DNA of 22,085 bases. Source: Candidatus Woesearchaeota archaeon (GTDB taxonomy: Archaea; Nanobdellota; Nanobdellia; Woesearchaeales; SKIA01). Below the pieces are notes generated by a model. It did not search any database and was not told where the DNA came from. It saw only the letters and a list, made by a program, of their open reading frames with translations. The position numbers and the translations under genes were made by a program. The stretch is from assembly GCA_007116645.1 (NCBI GenBank), contig SKIA01000041.1, positions 1 to 22,085 on the forward strand, read 5' to 3'. Positions 8,001-14,829 of the stretch are shown in pieces. How positions within the stretch are numbered: the stretch's first letter is position 1; every line of letters starts with the position of its first letter.

Positions 8001-8669
8001 GTGGTAGACCAAAAACTCCTACAGAAAGTATCGGAACTCCGATCCCAAGGATATCAAAACAGTCAAATTATTGATTCCCTGCAAAAGGACGGCCATAATT
8101 CTTCACAAATCTTTGACGCTCTAAACCAATCAACAATAGGAAATGCTGGTCCGCAAACAGGAGGACTTCCACCTGCACCAAGCTTTGAAGATTCTGCAGG
8201 AATGCCCTCTGCTCCAGACATGCCGTCAATGCCGCCTCCTCCACAACAACAAAGCGCTCCTCCCATGCAACAACAACCAGCACCTTCTTTTGCTCCTCGC
8301 CCACAAGAAAATTATGCTCGCGCATCGCCACAACACAGCGATGTATCAACAGAAGAATACATCGAAGCGATTATTGACGAGAAATGGGTTGAGCTCGAAG
8401 CTGACGTAGAAAAAATCGTAGAGTGGAAAAACCGCTCAGAACAACGCATCACACAACTTTCACAACAAGTTACTGATCTTAAAGACCGATTCGAAAAACT
8501 TCACGCAGCACTCATCGGTAAGATTGAAACCTACGACAAAAATATCTTGGAAGTTGGTGCAGAAATAAAGGCAATGGAAAAAGTATTCTCAAAAGTATTG
8601 CCTGTGTTTACTGATAACGTAAAACAGCTCTCTGATGTAACAGAAAAAATTTCTCGACGAGTAGAATAA
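8001..8669 (+). CDS. Coiled-coil protein with Gly-Tyr repeat head and Pro/Gln-rich linker
   Basis: Not a family I can name. The 222 residues fall into three parts. Residues 5-45 hold two tandem 13-residue units of the form Q-G-Y/D-G-H, three residues, S-Q-I-x-D-x-L, likely two helical hairpins resembling a small UBA/HTH-like binding head. Residues 46-115 form a Pro/Gln/Met-rich disordered linker. Residues 118-222 are an acidic helix followed by a long coiled coil. It has no membrane helix and is likely cytoplasmic, possibly an adaptor bridging the ATPase and other parts. The GTG start has a strong Shine-Dalgarno. Its stop codon abuts the convergent stop of the membrane protein at 8670 with no gap, so the two transcripts must overlap or end inside each other. 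Confidence 0.78.
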   Translation: MVDQKLLQKVSELRSQGYQNSQIIDSLQKDGHNSSQIFDALNQSTIGNAGPQTGGLPPAPSFEDSAGMPSAPDMPSMPPPPQQQSAPPMQQQPAPSFAPRPQENYARASPQHSDVSTEEYIEAIIDEKWVELEADVEKIVEWKNRSEQRITQLSQQVTDLKDRFEKLHAALIGKIETYDKNILEVGAEIKAMEKVFSKVLPVFTDNVKQLSDVTEKISRRVE

Positions 8670-9302
8670 TTATCTTCCAATTAGAAGAATGGTTATTGTC
8701 CCAAGCATGAGCATAAACAACATGCCAAGAATATTCGGGTGGAACAATGTTAAGATAAGATTCGATCCGAAATCATTACTTACGGGCGCACCTTGACCGC
8801 CACCATTTGGTGCAGGACGAATTTCTCCTACAGGAACAAACGAGTCAGCAGGGACTGTCTGTCCAGTAGCCTGATCGACTTGATCGCTCACTCCTGGCTG
8901 TGTCTCAAGCAGATCTTGACCGAAGATTCCGCCAAGACCAAACAAAAAGACTATTGCAGTAAAGAAGATCAAAAATCCGTAGACGACAGGTTTTTCGATG
9001 AGCTTTCCTGTTTCCATATTAGGATTAAATATTCTTGCAAAAAAGAGTAAGAAGAAAGCTGCCATCAAGATAACAGTAAGCCATGGGATGCTGAATATAA
9101 TAAGGCCTAGAGCGATAGGCGAGAGAATAACAATAAAGGCGAGCGCAAAAGCAAGCACTGAATACACTTTTTTCTTGTTGTCATCTTTAAACCCAAATGG
9201 ATTCACAAGGTAGAGCAAGCCCCATCCTGCAGTAAAGATTGCGATGAAAGCAAAGATTATTGAGAGATTGCTTAAGATGCTTATGTCAAGTACTGTAGCC
9301 AT
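8670..9302 (-). CDS. Five-helix membrane protein, paralogue 3 of a tandem trio
   Basis: Unnamed protein of 210 residues with five predicted membrane helices (about 10-33, 47-70, 73-91, 106-128, 182-208). A long extra-membrane loop (129-180) rich in Gly, Pro, Asp and Gln separates the fourth and fifth helices. The first helix and following basic loop, ending in F-G-F-K-D-D-N-K-K-K, resemble the same region of the next two proteins on the strand, pointing to a shared origin. It starts two bases after the stop of the preceding gene (9305), so the two are translationally coupled. Their place beside the secretion ATPase suggests a transmembrane part of the same assembly; this is inference from position only. 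Confidence 0.75.
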   Translation of the reverse strand: MATVLDISILSNLSIIFAFIAIFTAGWGLLYLVNPFGFKDDNKKKVYSVLAFALAFIVILSPIALGLIIFSIPWLTVILMAAFFLLFFARIFNPNMETGKLIEKPVVYGFLIFFTAIVFLFGLGGIFGQDLLETQPGVSDQVDQATGQTVPADSFVPVGEIRPAPNGGGQGAPVSNDFGSNLILTLFHPNILGMLFMLMLGTITILLIGR

Positions 9303-9304
9303 AA

Positions 9305-9907
9305 TTAGTCAAGGTTCTTAGTCTTTGAAAGATCTCTAAAGGTCTTTACAAGCATGTTGTCTCCGCCATCTCCTTCTTTTTCTTCTCGTGTGATGAACCA
9401 GACAATCGCTCCAAAGACAAGGAGTGTTATGAGGAGTGCTTGTGTTTGAGGATTTGCAAGCCAATCAAGTCGTGGAGGGAATTGTCCTCCGTGAAACCAT
9501 CCTGCGCTCGTACCAAAGATGTATGTAACAATACCAAGCGAGAGGAATACCCAAAGGCTTCCTGCTGAGTTTCCTTCCATGTCCCACCGGATACCAAAGG
9601 CACCGATCATGAGCATGAGCAAGATGATAGCGACAAGGAATACTGCGATGTTTGGCATGGACTGGTTAATCACGTCAACAGGTGATCGACCGAAAGGGTA
9701 TCTTCCTAGCACGTGAGGAATAACAAGTGAAAGTCCAAACACTAAAGAGACGATTGCGTCGAATCTTCTCGCTTTCTTTTCTTTTCCCAATATCTTTATG
9801 CGGGAAAGAATTGCGAATGAAATGGTGAAAACTAAAAGGAATGGAAGGATGACATCAGCAACTCCAAGGTATTGTAGGGTGTAGATGAATTCGATAAATG
9901 CTGTCAT
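9305..9907 (-). CDS. Five-helix membrane protein, paralogue 2 of a tandem trio
   Basis: Unnamed protein of 200 residues with five predicted helices (about 13-37, 49-68, 84-106, 117-137, 156-173) and a charged C-terminal tail. Its start carries the motif L-G-V-x-D-V-x-L-P-F-L-L-V-F-T, almost identical to the upstream neighbour at 9950-10489. This is strong evidence for tandem duplication. A basic loop K-E-K-K-A-R-R follows the first helix in the position where the other two copies also have a lysine-rich loop. It has its own TATA element 26 bases before the ATG and is probably transcribed both alone and by read-through. Confidence 0.78.
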   Translation of the reverse strand: MTAFIEFIYTLQYLGVADVILPFLLVFTISFAILSRIKILGKEKKARRFDAIVSLVFGLSLVIPHVLGRYPFGRSPVDVINQSMPNIAVFLVAIILLMLMIGAFGIRWDMEGNSAGSLWVFLSLGIVTYIFGTSAGWFHGGQFPPRLDWLANPQTQALLITLLVFGAIVWFITREEKEGDGGDNMLVKTFRDLSKTKNLD

Positions 9908-9926
9908 TGTAGTTCTTTCCGTATTA

Positions 9927-9940
9927 GGTATTTATTTAGG
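9927..9940 (-). promoter_or_regulatory. TATA element for the 9907 gene
   Basis: The minus strand reads cctaaataaatacc centred about 26 bases upstream of the ATG at 9907, in the only gap within the membrane trio. It predicts a leaderless transcript covering the last two genes. Confidence 0.5.
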
Positions 9941-9949
9941 TTTGGGTTT

Positions 9950-10489
9950 TTAAGACTTATTCTCGCTACCTTTTGGTTCGCGAACGATTGCAAGCATTGC
10001 GACTACGACGATTACTAGTAGTAATATGCTTCCTACGATTGCTCCGTCAATGTTTGTCATCATGTACCACCAGCCGAGCTGGAGCCATCCCATGCTTCCC
10101 AGGAAGATAAGGACGATGCCAACAAACATGATAACCATGAATATAGTGTTCCAGCCGTCTTTGAGGAAGAATTCTTCGTCTTTGTGAAAACTTCCCGCGA
10201 GGACAAGAAACAAGATGCTAAACACGAGCAACAAAACTGCATTTGCAATAGTAGTGTTAATGATGCGTACAAGCTCAGAGGACGCAATAACTAAGAACCC
10301 GGTGACGAACGCAAACATAGCGTTCAAATTCTTTTTTGTGACTTTCTTACCGTCAATTGTCTCCATGCCGAATACGCGGGTTTTCTCAAGCATAGCAAAT
10401 ACGAGTGTGAAAACAAGTAAGAAAGGTAATACGACGTCGTAGACGCCAAGATTTACAAAGAATGCAATAGCATTTTGAAAGGTGCTCAT
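9950..10489 (-). CDS. Five-helix membrane protein, paralogue 1 of a tandem trio
   Basis: Unnamed protein of 179 residues with five predicted helices (about 16-36, 54-70, 81-101, 113-140, 151-169), short loops and a charged C-terminus. The segment L-G-V-Y-D-V-V-L-P-F-L-L-V-F-T at the first helix is shared with the protein at 9305-9907 at nearly every position. Both then have a lysine-rich cytoplasmic loop and an Ala/Phe-rich second helix. It heads the trio with a clear TATA element 28 bases upstream. No pilin-like N-terminus or catalytic motif is visible. Confidence 0.78.
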   Translation of the reverse strand: MSTFQNAIAFFVNLGVYDVVLPFLLVFTLVFAMLEKTRVFGMETIDGKKVTKKNLNAMFAFVTGFLVIASSELVRIINTTIANAVLLLVFSILFLVLAGSFHKDEEFFLKDGWNTIFMVIMFVGIVLIFLGSMGWLQLGWWYMMTNIDGAIVGSILLLVIVVVAMLAIVREPKGSENKS

Positions 10490-10510
10490 ACAACTCTTTT
10501 GGCTGATGAA

Positions 10511-10523
10511 CGTATTTAAAAGT
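10511..10523 (-). promoter_or_regulatory. TATA element heading the membrane-protein trio
   Basis: The minus strand reads acttttaaatacg, centred 28 bases before the ATG at 10489. It sits back to back with the TATA element of the translin-family gene. Confidence 0.5.
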
Positions 10524-10535
10524 ATCGCTCAGAGA

Positions 10536-10546
10536 ATTTATAATTA
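10536..10546 (+). promoter_or_regulatory. TATA element for the translin-family gene
   Basis: The AT-rich string atttataatta is centred about 26 bases before ATG 10567, predicting a leaderless message. This favours ATG 10567 over the in-frame GTG just before it. Confidence 0.55.
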
Positions 10547-10566
10547 ACAGCGGCTTTCTTAGTGTG

Positions 10567-11148
10567 ATGACCACGCTTGACAAAGAGCAATTTGCAGGGA
10601 TGCGAGAAGAACTAGCAACATACGACAACGCACGCGACGAGCTTATCAAGCAATCACGCAGTCTCTTAAAAGACGCAAAGCACGCAGTGTATCTTGTCCA
10701 TCAAGGAGAAGTTGGTAAAGCTCAAGAGTTGTTACACGTCCTTAAGACAGCACATGTAAGCGTAGAAAAAGAATTCTCAGAGGTCTTTGTACTCGAATCA
10801 ATCGGACCGTACGCAGAAGCAATAGAAGAGTACGTTGAAGCAGCATGTTTTGTGGCCTTTGCCAATGGCGATCAAATTCCTACACGAGATGAGTTACATG
10901 TGCCTGCAGAACAATATTTGTGCGGCCTTTCTGACCTTACGGGAGAGCTTGCCCGGCGAGCAGTGTTTTTAGCAACTAAAAGAGATAAACAACAAGTCAC
11001 AAACATTCACGAATTCATCCAAGCACTCCAAGGAGAACTCGTGCAGTTTCACTTGCGAAACGGCTTATTGAGAAAAAAGTATGATTCTATCAAGTACAAC
11101 CTCAAAAAAGTCGAAGAAACACTCTATGATTTAGAGCTGCGAGCATAG
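10567..11148 (+). CDS. Translin/Trax-family protein
   Basis: Single-strand nucleic-acid-binding family, all-helical, 193 residues (family usually 190-230). The E-x-x-E segment E-E-Y-V-E-A at residues 87-92 and G-L-S-D-L-T-G-E-L-A-R at 120-130 are family hallmarks. In human Trax, two glutamates in this E-Y-V-E context plus the aspartate of D-L-T-G-E-L form the RNase active site of C3PO. Here the equivalents Glu 88, Glu 91 and Asp 123 are all present, so it looks like the catalytic Trax branch, not translin. The C-terminal helix with a basic L-R-K-K-Y is also typical. Probable role: cutting or binding small RNA fragments such as tRNA pieces (inferred from the family). A GTG codon lies directly before the chosen ATG. 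Confidence 0.88.
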   Translation: MTTLDKEQFAGMREELATYDNARDELIKQSRSLLKDAKHAVYLVHQGEVGKAQELLHVLKTAHVSVEKEFSEVFVLESIGPYAEAIEEYVEAACFVAFANGDQIPTRDELHVPAEQYLCGLSDLTGELARRAVFLATKRDKQQVTNIHEFIQALQGELVQFHLRNGLLRKKYDSIKYNLKKVEETLYDLELRA

Positions 11149-11158
11149 GTTTTTAAGC
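11149..11158 (+). promoter_or_regulatory. TATA element for the MBL-fold gene
   Basis: gtttttaagc is centred about 26 bases before ATG 11180, immediately after the stop codon of the translin-family gene. Confidence 0.45.
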
Positions 11159-11179
11159 AAACAACGCATAAATCAGCTT

Positions 11180-11812
11180 ATGGAGCATAAAGGACTTACT
11201 ATTCATTGGTTAGGACACGCAAGCTTTATGCTTGAATACCAGGAAAAAATAATCTATATTGACCCTTACCAAATAGGAAGAACGCGCCCAGACGCAGATT
11301 ACATTCTTATCACTCACGATCACTACGATCATTTATCTGTCGAAGATATTGATAACGTGCGCACATCAGAAACAATTATTATCGCACCAGAGGTGTGCAG
11401 ACCTAAACTCCAAGACATTCCTTCGCAACTAAAGACCTTTGCAATAGGGGCAGAAAAAGAACTTCCTGACTTTACTCTCACGCTTGTACCTGCATACAAT
11501 ACCAATAAGAAATTTCATCCAAAAGAAAGCGGTTGGGTAGGGTTTGTGCTACAATTTGGAGACGTCACGTTGTACCATGCAGGAGATACTGACGTCATTG
11601 ACGAGATGAAAAGCATCAATGCAGACATTGCTCTTCTTCCTGTATCCGGAACCTATGTGATGACACCAAAAGAAGCAGCTGAGGCAGCAAAAACTGTGAA
11701 AGCTAAAATAGCAATTCCAATGCACTACGGGACTATTGTTGGAGATATTTCTCATGCAGAAGAATTCAAGAAACTTCTTGGTAAAAATGCAGTTATTCTT
11801 GAGAAAGAGTGA
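11180..11812 (+). CDS. MBL-fold metal-dependent hydrolase
   Basis: Metallo-beta-lactamase-fold protein of 210 residues, close in plan to the UlaG-like/UPF0173 group. Metal ligands are visible: an early G-H-A-S (His 13), T-H-D-H-Y-D-H at residues 45-51, H-A-G-D with His 133 and Asp 136, and P-M-H-Y-G with His 182. These predict a binuclear metal site that is complete. The substrate cannot be told from sequence; relatives hydrolyse phosphodiesters or lactones. No signal peptide; cytoplasmic. Its 3' end overlaps the convergent kinase gene by 20 bases. Confidence 0.9.
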   Translation: MEHKGLTIHWLGHASFMLEYQEKIIYIDPYQIGRTRPDADYILITHDHYDHLSVEDIDNVRTSETIIIAPEVCRPKLQDIPSQLKTFAIGAEKELPDFTLTLVPAYNTNKKFHPKESGWVGFVLQFGDVTLYHAGDTDVIDEMKSINADIALLPVSGTYVMTPKEAAEAAKTVKAKIAIPMHYGTIVGDISHAEEFKKLLGKNAVILEKE

Positions 11813-12341
11813 GCGCGAGTTTTCTTGCTTGACGTTTAAGTGAATCCATATCAGCAGTGTTTGTGATAAGGTGCTCTGCCATAGCGATAGGTCCTGCTTG
11901 ATGGCTCTTTTCAATTTGAGAATAATCGCGAGTAAGTGTTTCTTTGGGGGTGAGCGGTCTGCGTGGTCGTTTTGAGAGGCGTTCTTGCCGCATCTTTGGC
12001 GGACTCCACACGGCAACCATAACGAAGTCATCACCGAACGTTTCTTTTAAGAGCAAATACTCTTCCCAAGAATACATGCTCTCAAGCGTGACATGACCTT
12101 TCTTTGCTGCTGCCTTGATGCGATCAAGATTAAGCTTTGCAAACGCTGCCATTCCGTGCTCAACTCGTAATTGCTCACGAATAGGCCGCTCATGTTCTTG
12201 GGTGTGCGGCAAGCCTTTTTCATCAAGAATATCAAACAGTATTTGAGGAAGGTAAATGTTTGTGAAACCCGCGGTGATGAACTCTTGAGTAACTTCTGTC
12301 TTACCAGAACCAGGCAAACCGCCGATAGCAACAATAACCAT
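11793..12341 (-). CDS. Nucleotide kinase, UPF0200/dephospho-CoA-kinase-like
   Basis: P-loop kinase of 182 residues. Walker A is G-L-P-G-S-G-K-T at residues 8-15, directly after a first beta strand, as in adenylate-kinase folds. The order of later elements matches the archaeal UPF0200 family: a G-F segment, an H-G-M-A-A-F-A stretch, the strand V-M-V-A-V-W-S-P-P followed by R-x-E-R-L-x-K-R, and A-E-H-L-I-T-N near the end. UPF0200 is annotated as dephospho-CoA-kinase-like, but its substrate is not firmly established. The start at 12341 places the P-loop at the N-terminus; the longer frame to 12416 enters the nuclease gene. A TATA-like string (12362-12372) lies over the stop of the upstream nuclease gene. 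Confidence 0.82.
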   Translation of the reverse strand: MVIVAIGGLPGSGKTEVTQEFITAGFTNIYLPQILFDILDEKGLPHTQEHERPIREQLRVEHGMAAFAKLNLDRIKAAAKKGHVTLESMYSWEEYLLLKETFGDDFVMVAVWSPPKMRQERLSKRPRRPLTPKETLTRDYSQIEKSHQAGPIAMAEHLITNTADMDSLKRQARKLALTLSQE

Positions 12342-12361
12342 GGTTCTTAGCGAGTGCATCC

Positions 12362-12372
12362 AGTTTATAGGG
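12362..12372 (-). promoter_or_regulatory. TATA element for the UPF0200-like kinase
   Basis: The minus strand reads ccctataaact, centred 26 bases before ATG 12341 and overlapping the stop codon of the nuclease gene. The kinase could therefore be transcribed alone as well as with the nuclease. Confidence 0.4.
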
Positions 12373-13168
12373 TTTGTTGTGCTCGACCAAAACACAACTC
12401 GTAGTAATCGCACCAATTACACAGCGGAGTAGGGTTTTTTGGATAGTCTCGAATATCAGCTGTTTGCGTGAGCATGTGCACCTGCTCTATTTCGAATTGA
12501 GCGTCTAATAACAACTCATCGTTGACTTCCATGACTTGTTTGTCGTGACGCAAAAAATGAATGCCCACACCATCAGGTACCTTGCTGTGCCGGCGCAAAT
12601 AGAGGAGTGCGTAAATACCAAGCTGCAAGCGATACTCAGTCGTAATCTCAGGTTTTTTGGAAGTTTTGTAATCAATTAATTCTACTTTACCATCAACATC
12701 CTCGATAGCGTCGATATATCCGCGAACGTTAAGTTCTTCATCGCGATACTCTTCTTCTCGCTGAGGTGTTAAGAGTTTGAACGCGTCCTCAAAGCTCATC
12801 TCATCTAAGAAACACTCTAGACGATTCCCGAATTGATGCACCCAAATAAGCACCATGCGTTTAGTCTCTTCTTTGTACGCTAAGAGTTCCTCAGGAGTTT
12901 CCTGGAGTTGATCAAATTCCTCTTTGTGCTCATCCCAGAATCGCTCTAAGAGTTTGAGAGCATGAAGCTGTAAGTCGGTACGCCAACCCGCGCCCGTCTT
13001 AGGAAGAGGGTCTTCAAAGAAATATTCAAGAACGCTGTGCGCGACGGTTCCGCGCACAAGATGAATGCTCGGCTTAGTTGGTCGCTTTTCGATGTATCGA
13101 TAGTAATACTTTCTTGGACACTGCTTAAACATATTAATGCTTGAAGGAGACTGCATACGCTGGGGCAT
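12365..13168 (-). CDS. PD-(D/E)XK nuclease with Cas4/AddB-like cysteine cluster
   Basis: RecB-family nuclease of 267 residues. Residues seen: S-x-x-x-x-F-x-x-C with Cys 17; G-T-x-x-H with His 44; Y-I-D-A-I with Asp 153; I-D-Y-K-T with Asp 166 and Lys 168; R-L-Q-L-x-x-Y-A with Gln 182; then C-x-x-C-x5-C (Cys 250, 253, 259). This is the full metal-dependent catalytic set. Cys 17 plus the C-terminal three match the four-cysteine iron-sulfur arrangement known from Cas4 and AddB. Expected activity: cleavage of single-stranded or resected DNA ends. No CRISPR array, other cas gene or helicase is nearby, so a stand-alone repair nuclease is more likely than an adaptation factor. A TATA box 26 bases upstream supports the first ATG. 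Confidence 0.9.
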   Translation of the reverse strand: MPQRMQSPSSINMFKQCPRKYYYRYIEKRPTKPSIHLVRGTVAHSVLEYFFEDPLPKTGAGWRTDLQLHALKLLERFWDEHKEEFDQLQETPEELLAYKEETKRMVLIWVHQFGNRLECFLDEMSFEDAFKLLTPQREEEYRDEELNVRGYIDAIEDVDGKVELIDYKTSKKPEITTEYRLQLGIYALLYLRRHSKVPDGVGIHFLRHDKQVMEVNDELLLDAQFEIEQVHMLTQTADIRDYPKNPTPLCNWCDYYELCFGRAQQTL

Positions 13169-13187
13169 AAGAAGAAGGGCAAAATTG

Positions 13188-13199
13188 CGTTTTTAAACG
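13188..13199 (-). promoter_or_regulatory. TATA element for the PD-(D/E)XK nuclease
   Basis: The minus strand reads cgtttaaaaacg, centred 26 bases before ATG 13168; it predicts a leaderless message. Confidence 0.5.
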
Positions 13200-13230
13200 T
13201 TGTGTAGGCGAATGTCCAGTGCGCCGGCAC

Positions 13231-13241
13231 GTATTTATACC
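13231..13241 (+). promoter_or_regulatory. TATA element for the CDP-alcohol phosphatidyltransferase
   Basis: gtatttatacc is centred 25 bases before GTG 13261. The GTG at 13219, which would give a longer reading frame, lies upstream of it and so is unlikely to be the start. Confidence 0.5.
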
Positions 13242-13260
13242 TCTAATGTGTGAATGGTGT

Positions 13261-13803
13261 GTGAAACGGATAAACTGGGCGGATGTACTCACCTGGATGC
13301 GACTTGGGAGTATCGTCCCCTTAACCGTGCTTGCATTTGCGCGAGCAGAAATTGCGTTCATCATCGTGTACGTGCTTGCGATCACAACCGATTTATTTGA
13401 TGGGATGCTCGCACGGGCACAAGGATTTTCGAGCCCGAAAGGAGCAGAGTTTGACGGAACAGTAGACCTTGTGTTTGCTGCCGCCGGACTTGGATGGCTC
13501 TACTTATTCGCGCCAGAAGTGTTCACGACGTATTGGCCGCACTTATTTGCTGTGGCGTTATCATTTGCCATCTTCTTTGCAGCGTCATGGGCGAAACTGC
13601 GAAAGCTTGCTATGCCGCACTTGTGGCTTGGAAAACTCTCGATGTTCTTGTTTTGCGCAATCGTGCCAGCAATTATTTTGTTTGGTGCACAGAACTGGAT
13701 GGTCTGGACAGTTGTTATTGTAATTGTCTTGTCGCGGATTGAAATGACTATATTTGTGCTGAAAGGACGAACTGACTTTGATGCAAAAAGCGTGTTCTTT
13801 TAG
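13261..13803 (+). CDS. CDP-alcohol phosphatidyltransferase family protein
   Basis: Integral membrane enzyme family that joins a CDP-activated lipid to an alcohol such as glycerol phosphate, serine or inositol phosphate. The complete signature D-x2-D-G-x2-A-R-x8-G-x3-D-x3-D is present with exact spacing: Asp 44, Asp 47, Gly 48, Ala 51, Arg 52, Gly 61, Asp 65 and Asp 69. Five to six hydrophobic segments give 180 residues, a usual size. Start GTG 13261 is chosen because the TATA box lies 25 bases upstream; ATG 13246 is in frame and possible. The N-terminal N-W-A-D-x-L-T-x-x-R-L is typical of the family. The head-group alcohol cannot be predicted. Confidence 0.88.
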   Translation: MKRINWADVLTWMRLGSIVPLTVLAFARAEIAFIIVYVLAITTDLFDGMLARAQGFSSPKGAEFDGTVDLVFAAAGLGWLYLFAPEVFTTYWPHLFAVALSFAIFFAASWAKLRKLAMPHLWLGKLSMFLFCAIVPAIILFGAQNWMVWTVVIVIVLSRIEMTIFVLKGRTDFDAKSVFF

Positions 13804-13810
13804 AAACATT

Positions 13811-13819
13811 CAATAATTA
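13811..13819 (+). promoter_or_regulatory. TATA-like element for the rhodanese-CPBP unit
   Basis: caataatta is centred about 23 bases before ATG 13838, just after the preceding stop codon. Confidence 0.35.
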
Positions 13820-13837
13820 GTTTTCTTTTGGGATAGT

Positions 13838-14095
13838 ATGAACGAAGTAGTAGTTGATCTTCGCACCCGAGAAGAATACGCCAAAGGACATCTTTCTGAG
13901 TCAGTAAATATTCCGCACACAGAATTCATTGAGAAAGCACACCGAGGAGAACTAGACAAGGACACTTCTTATCTTCTTCATTGCAGATCTGGTGGGCGCG
14001 TAGGGATTGTTATGGAAGAAGTGAAGGACTTACAGCTCCAAAACATTCAAGAACGATTTAACGAATACGCAAGAGAACACCCAGAAAGTCTTTAA
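13838..14095 (+). CDS. Rhodanese-like sulfurtransferase domain protein
   Basis: Single rhodanese domain of 85 residues, at the small end for the family (about 100). It shows D-L-R-x-x-x-E-Y-x-x-G-H-L near the start, followed by A/V-N-I-P, and the active loop H-C-R-S-G-G-R with catalytic Cys 49. In known members this cysteine carries a persulfide; the loop is intact. The region after the loop is shortened compared with GlpE-type proteins. Cytoplasmic. The CPBP protease gene follows 11 bases after its stop, so the two are probably co-transcribed, though no functional link is evident. Confidence 0.87.
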   Translation: MNEVVVDLRTREEYAKGHLSESVNIPHTEFIEKAHRGELDKDTSYLLHCRSGGRVGIVMEEVKDLQLQNIQERFNEYAREHPESL

Positions 14096-14106
14096 TAGTT
14101 CATGAC

Positions 14107-14829
14107 GTGAAAACAGACATGCGCACCTGGATGTTTATTCTCAACATTACACTCGCAATCATTATTCTCCCTCTCTTACTCACTATTTTTGGAGCAGCAG
14201 GTTTTATTATTCTTGGAGAAGTGCTCTGGGAGCAAGAACCATGGCTTTCATGGGTGGCGCGATTCACGCCTGTTTTAGTTCTCTTAATGATTTATGTTTT
14301 TGCAACGCTTGAACCAATAAAAAAACATGGTTTATTTTGGTCTAAGAAGATGCTTGGAACAAGTATTGGTGTGGGAGTAGTAGCAGGTGCTGTTCTTTAC
14401 ATAATGGATATTGTGTTTGATAAATTTGCGGAACTCGGAATCCCTGCAGACCCAACATTATCGATGGCGCTCGGATATTTGTTTGCCTTGGGTATACTTA
14501 TTCCGTTCACAGAAGAACTCTTGTTTCGTGGTTTAATTCAAACAGAACTTACTGACCGCATCAAGAGCGATTGGAAAATCCATCCTGCTATTTGGATTGC
14601 TGTAGGTCTTGAAGTGGTCGCTCACGCGTCAGGAGCATTATTGTTTGCTGACCCTGGACAAGGGTTTGTTGCGCTCATGGGAAGACTTCCGCAATTAGTG
14701 TATGTCTTTGTGTTTGGAGCAATTGGTGGATGGGTGTATCACAAAACACAAAGTCTTACTGGGCCGTTTCTGATACACGCTCTTGGAAACGCGCTGGAAT
14801 TGATTTTGTACTGGCTCGCTGTTTCATAA
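14107..14829 (+). CDS. CPBP-family intramembrane metalloprotease
   Basis: Polytopic protein of 240 residues (about seven hydrophobic segments) of the CPBP/Abi family, related to Rce1-type CAAX proteases. Motif 1 E-E-L-L-F-R-G (about residues 138-144) carries the Glu pair and Arg. A histidine in V-V-A-H-A-S-G-A fits motif 2. The C-terminal helix with G-P-F-L-I-H-A-L-G-N supplies the last His and Asn. These residues bind the metal in characterised relatives. Natural substrates are unknown. The start may be GTG 14107 or ATG 14119; I see no Shine-Dalgarno that decides it. Its 3' end overlaps the convergent gene by 74 bases. Confidence 0.88.
   Translation: MKTDMRTWMFILNITLAIIILPLLLTIFGAAGFIILGEVLWEQEPWLSWVARFTPVLVLLMIYVFATLEPIKKHGLFWSKKMLGTSIGVGVVAGAVLYIMDIVFDKFAELGIPADPTLSMALGYLFALGILIPFTEELLFRGLIQTELTDRIKSDWKIHPAIWIAVGLEVVAHASGALLFADPGQGFVALMGRLPQLVYVFVFGAIGGWVYHKTQSLTGPFLIHALGNALELILYWLAVS

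Noticed and set aside
12365..13168. CRISPR-Cas locus suggested by the Cas4-like nuclease
   Set aside because: There are no direct repeats with spacers and no other cas-like genes anywhere in the window.
13219..13260. Upstream GTG 13219 as start of the CDP-alcohol phosphatidyltransferase
   Set aside because: It lies upstream of the TATA box that best fits the gene; the added residues are not part of the family.
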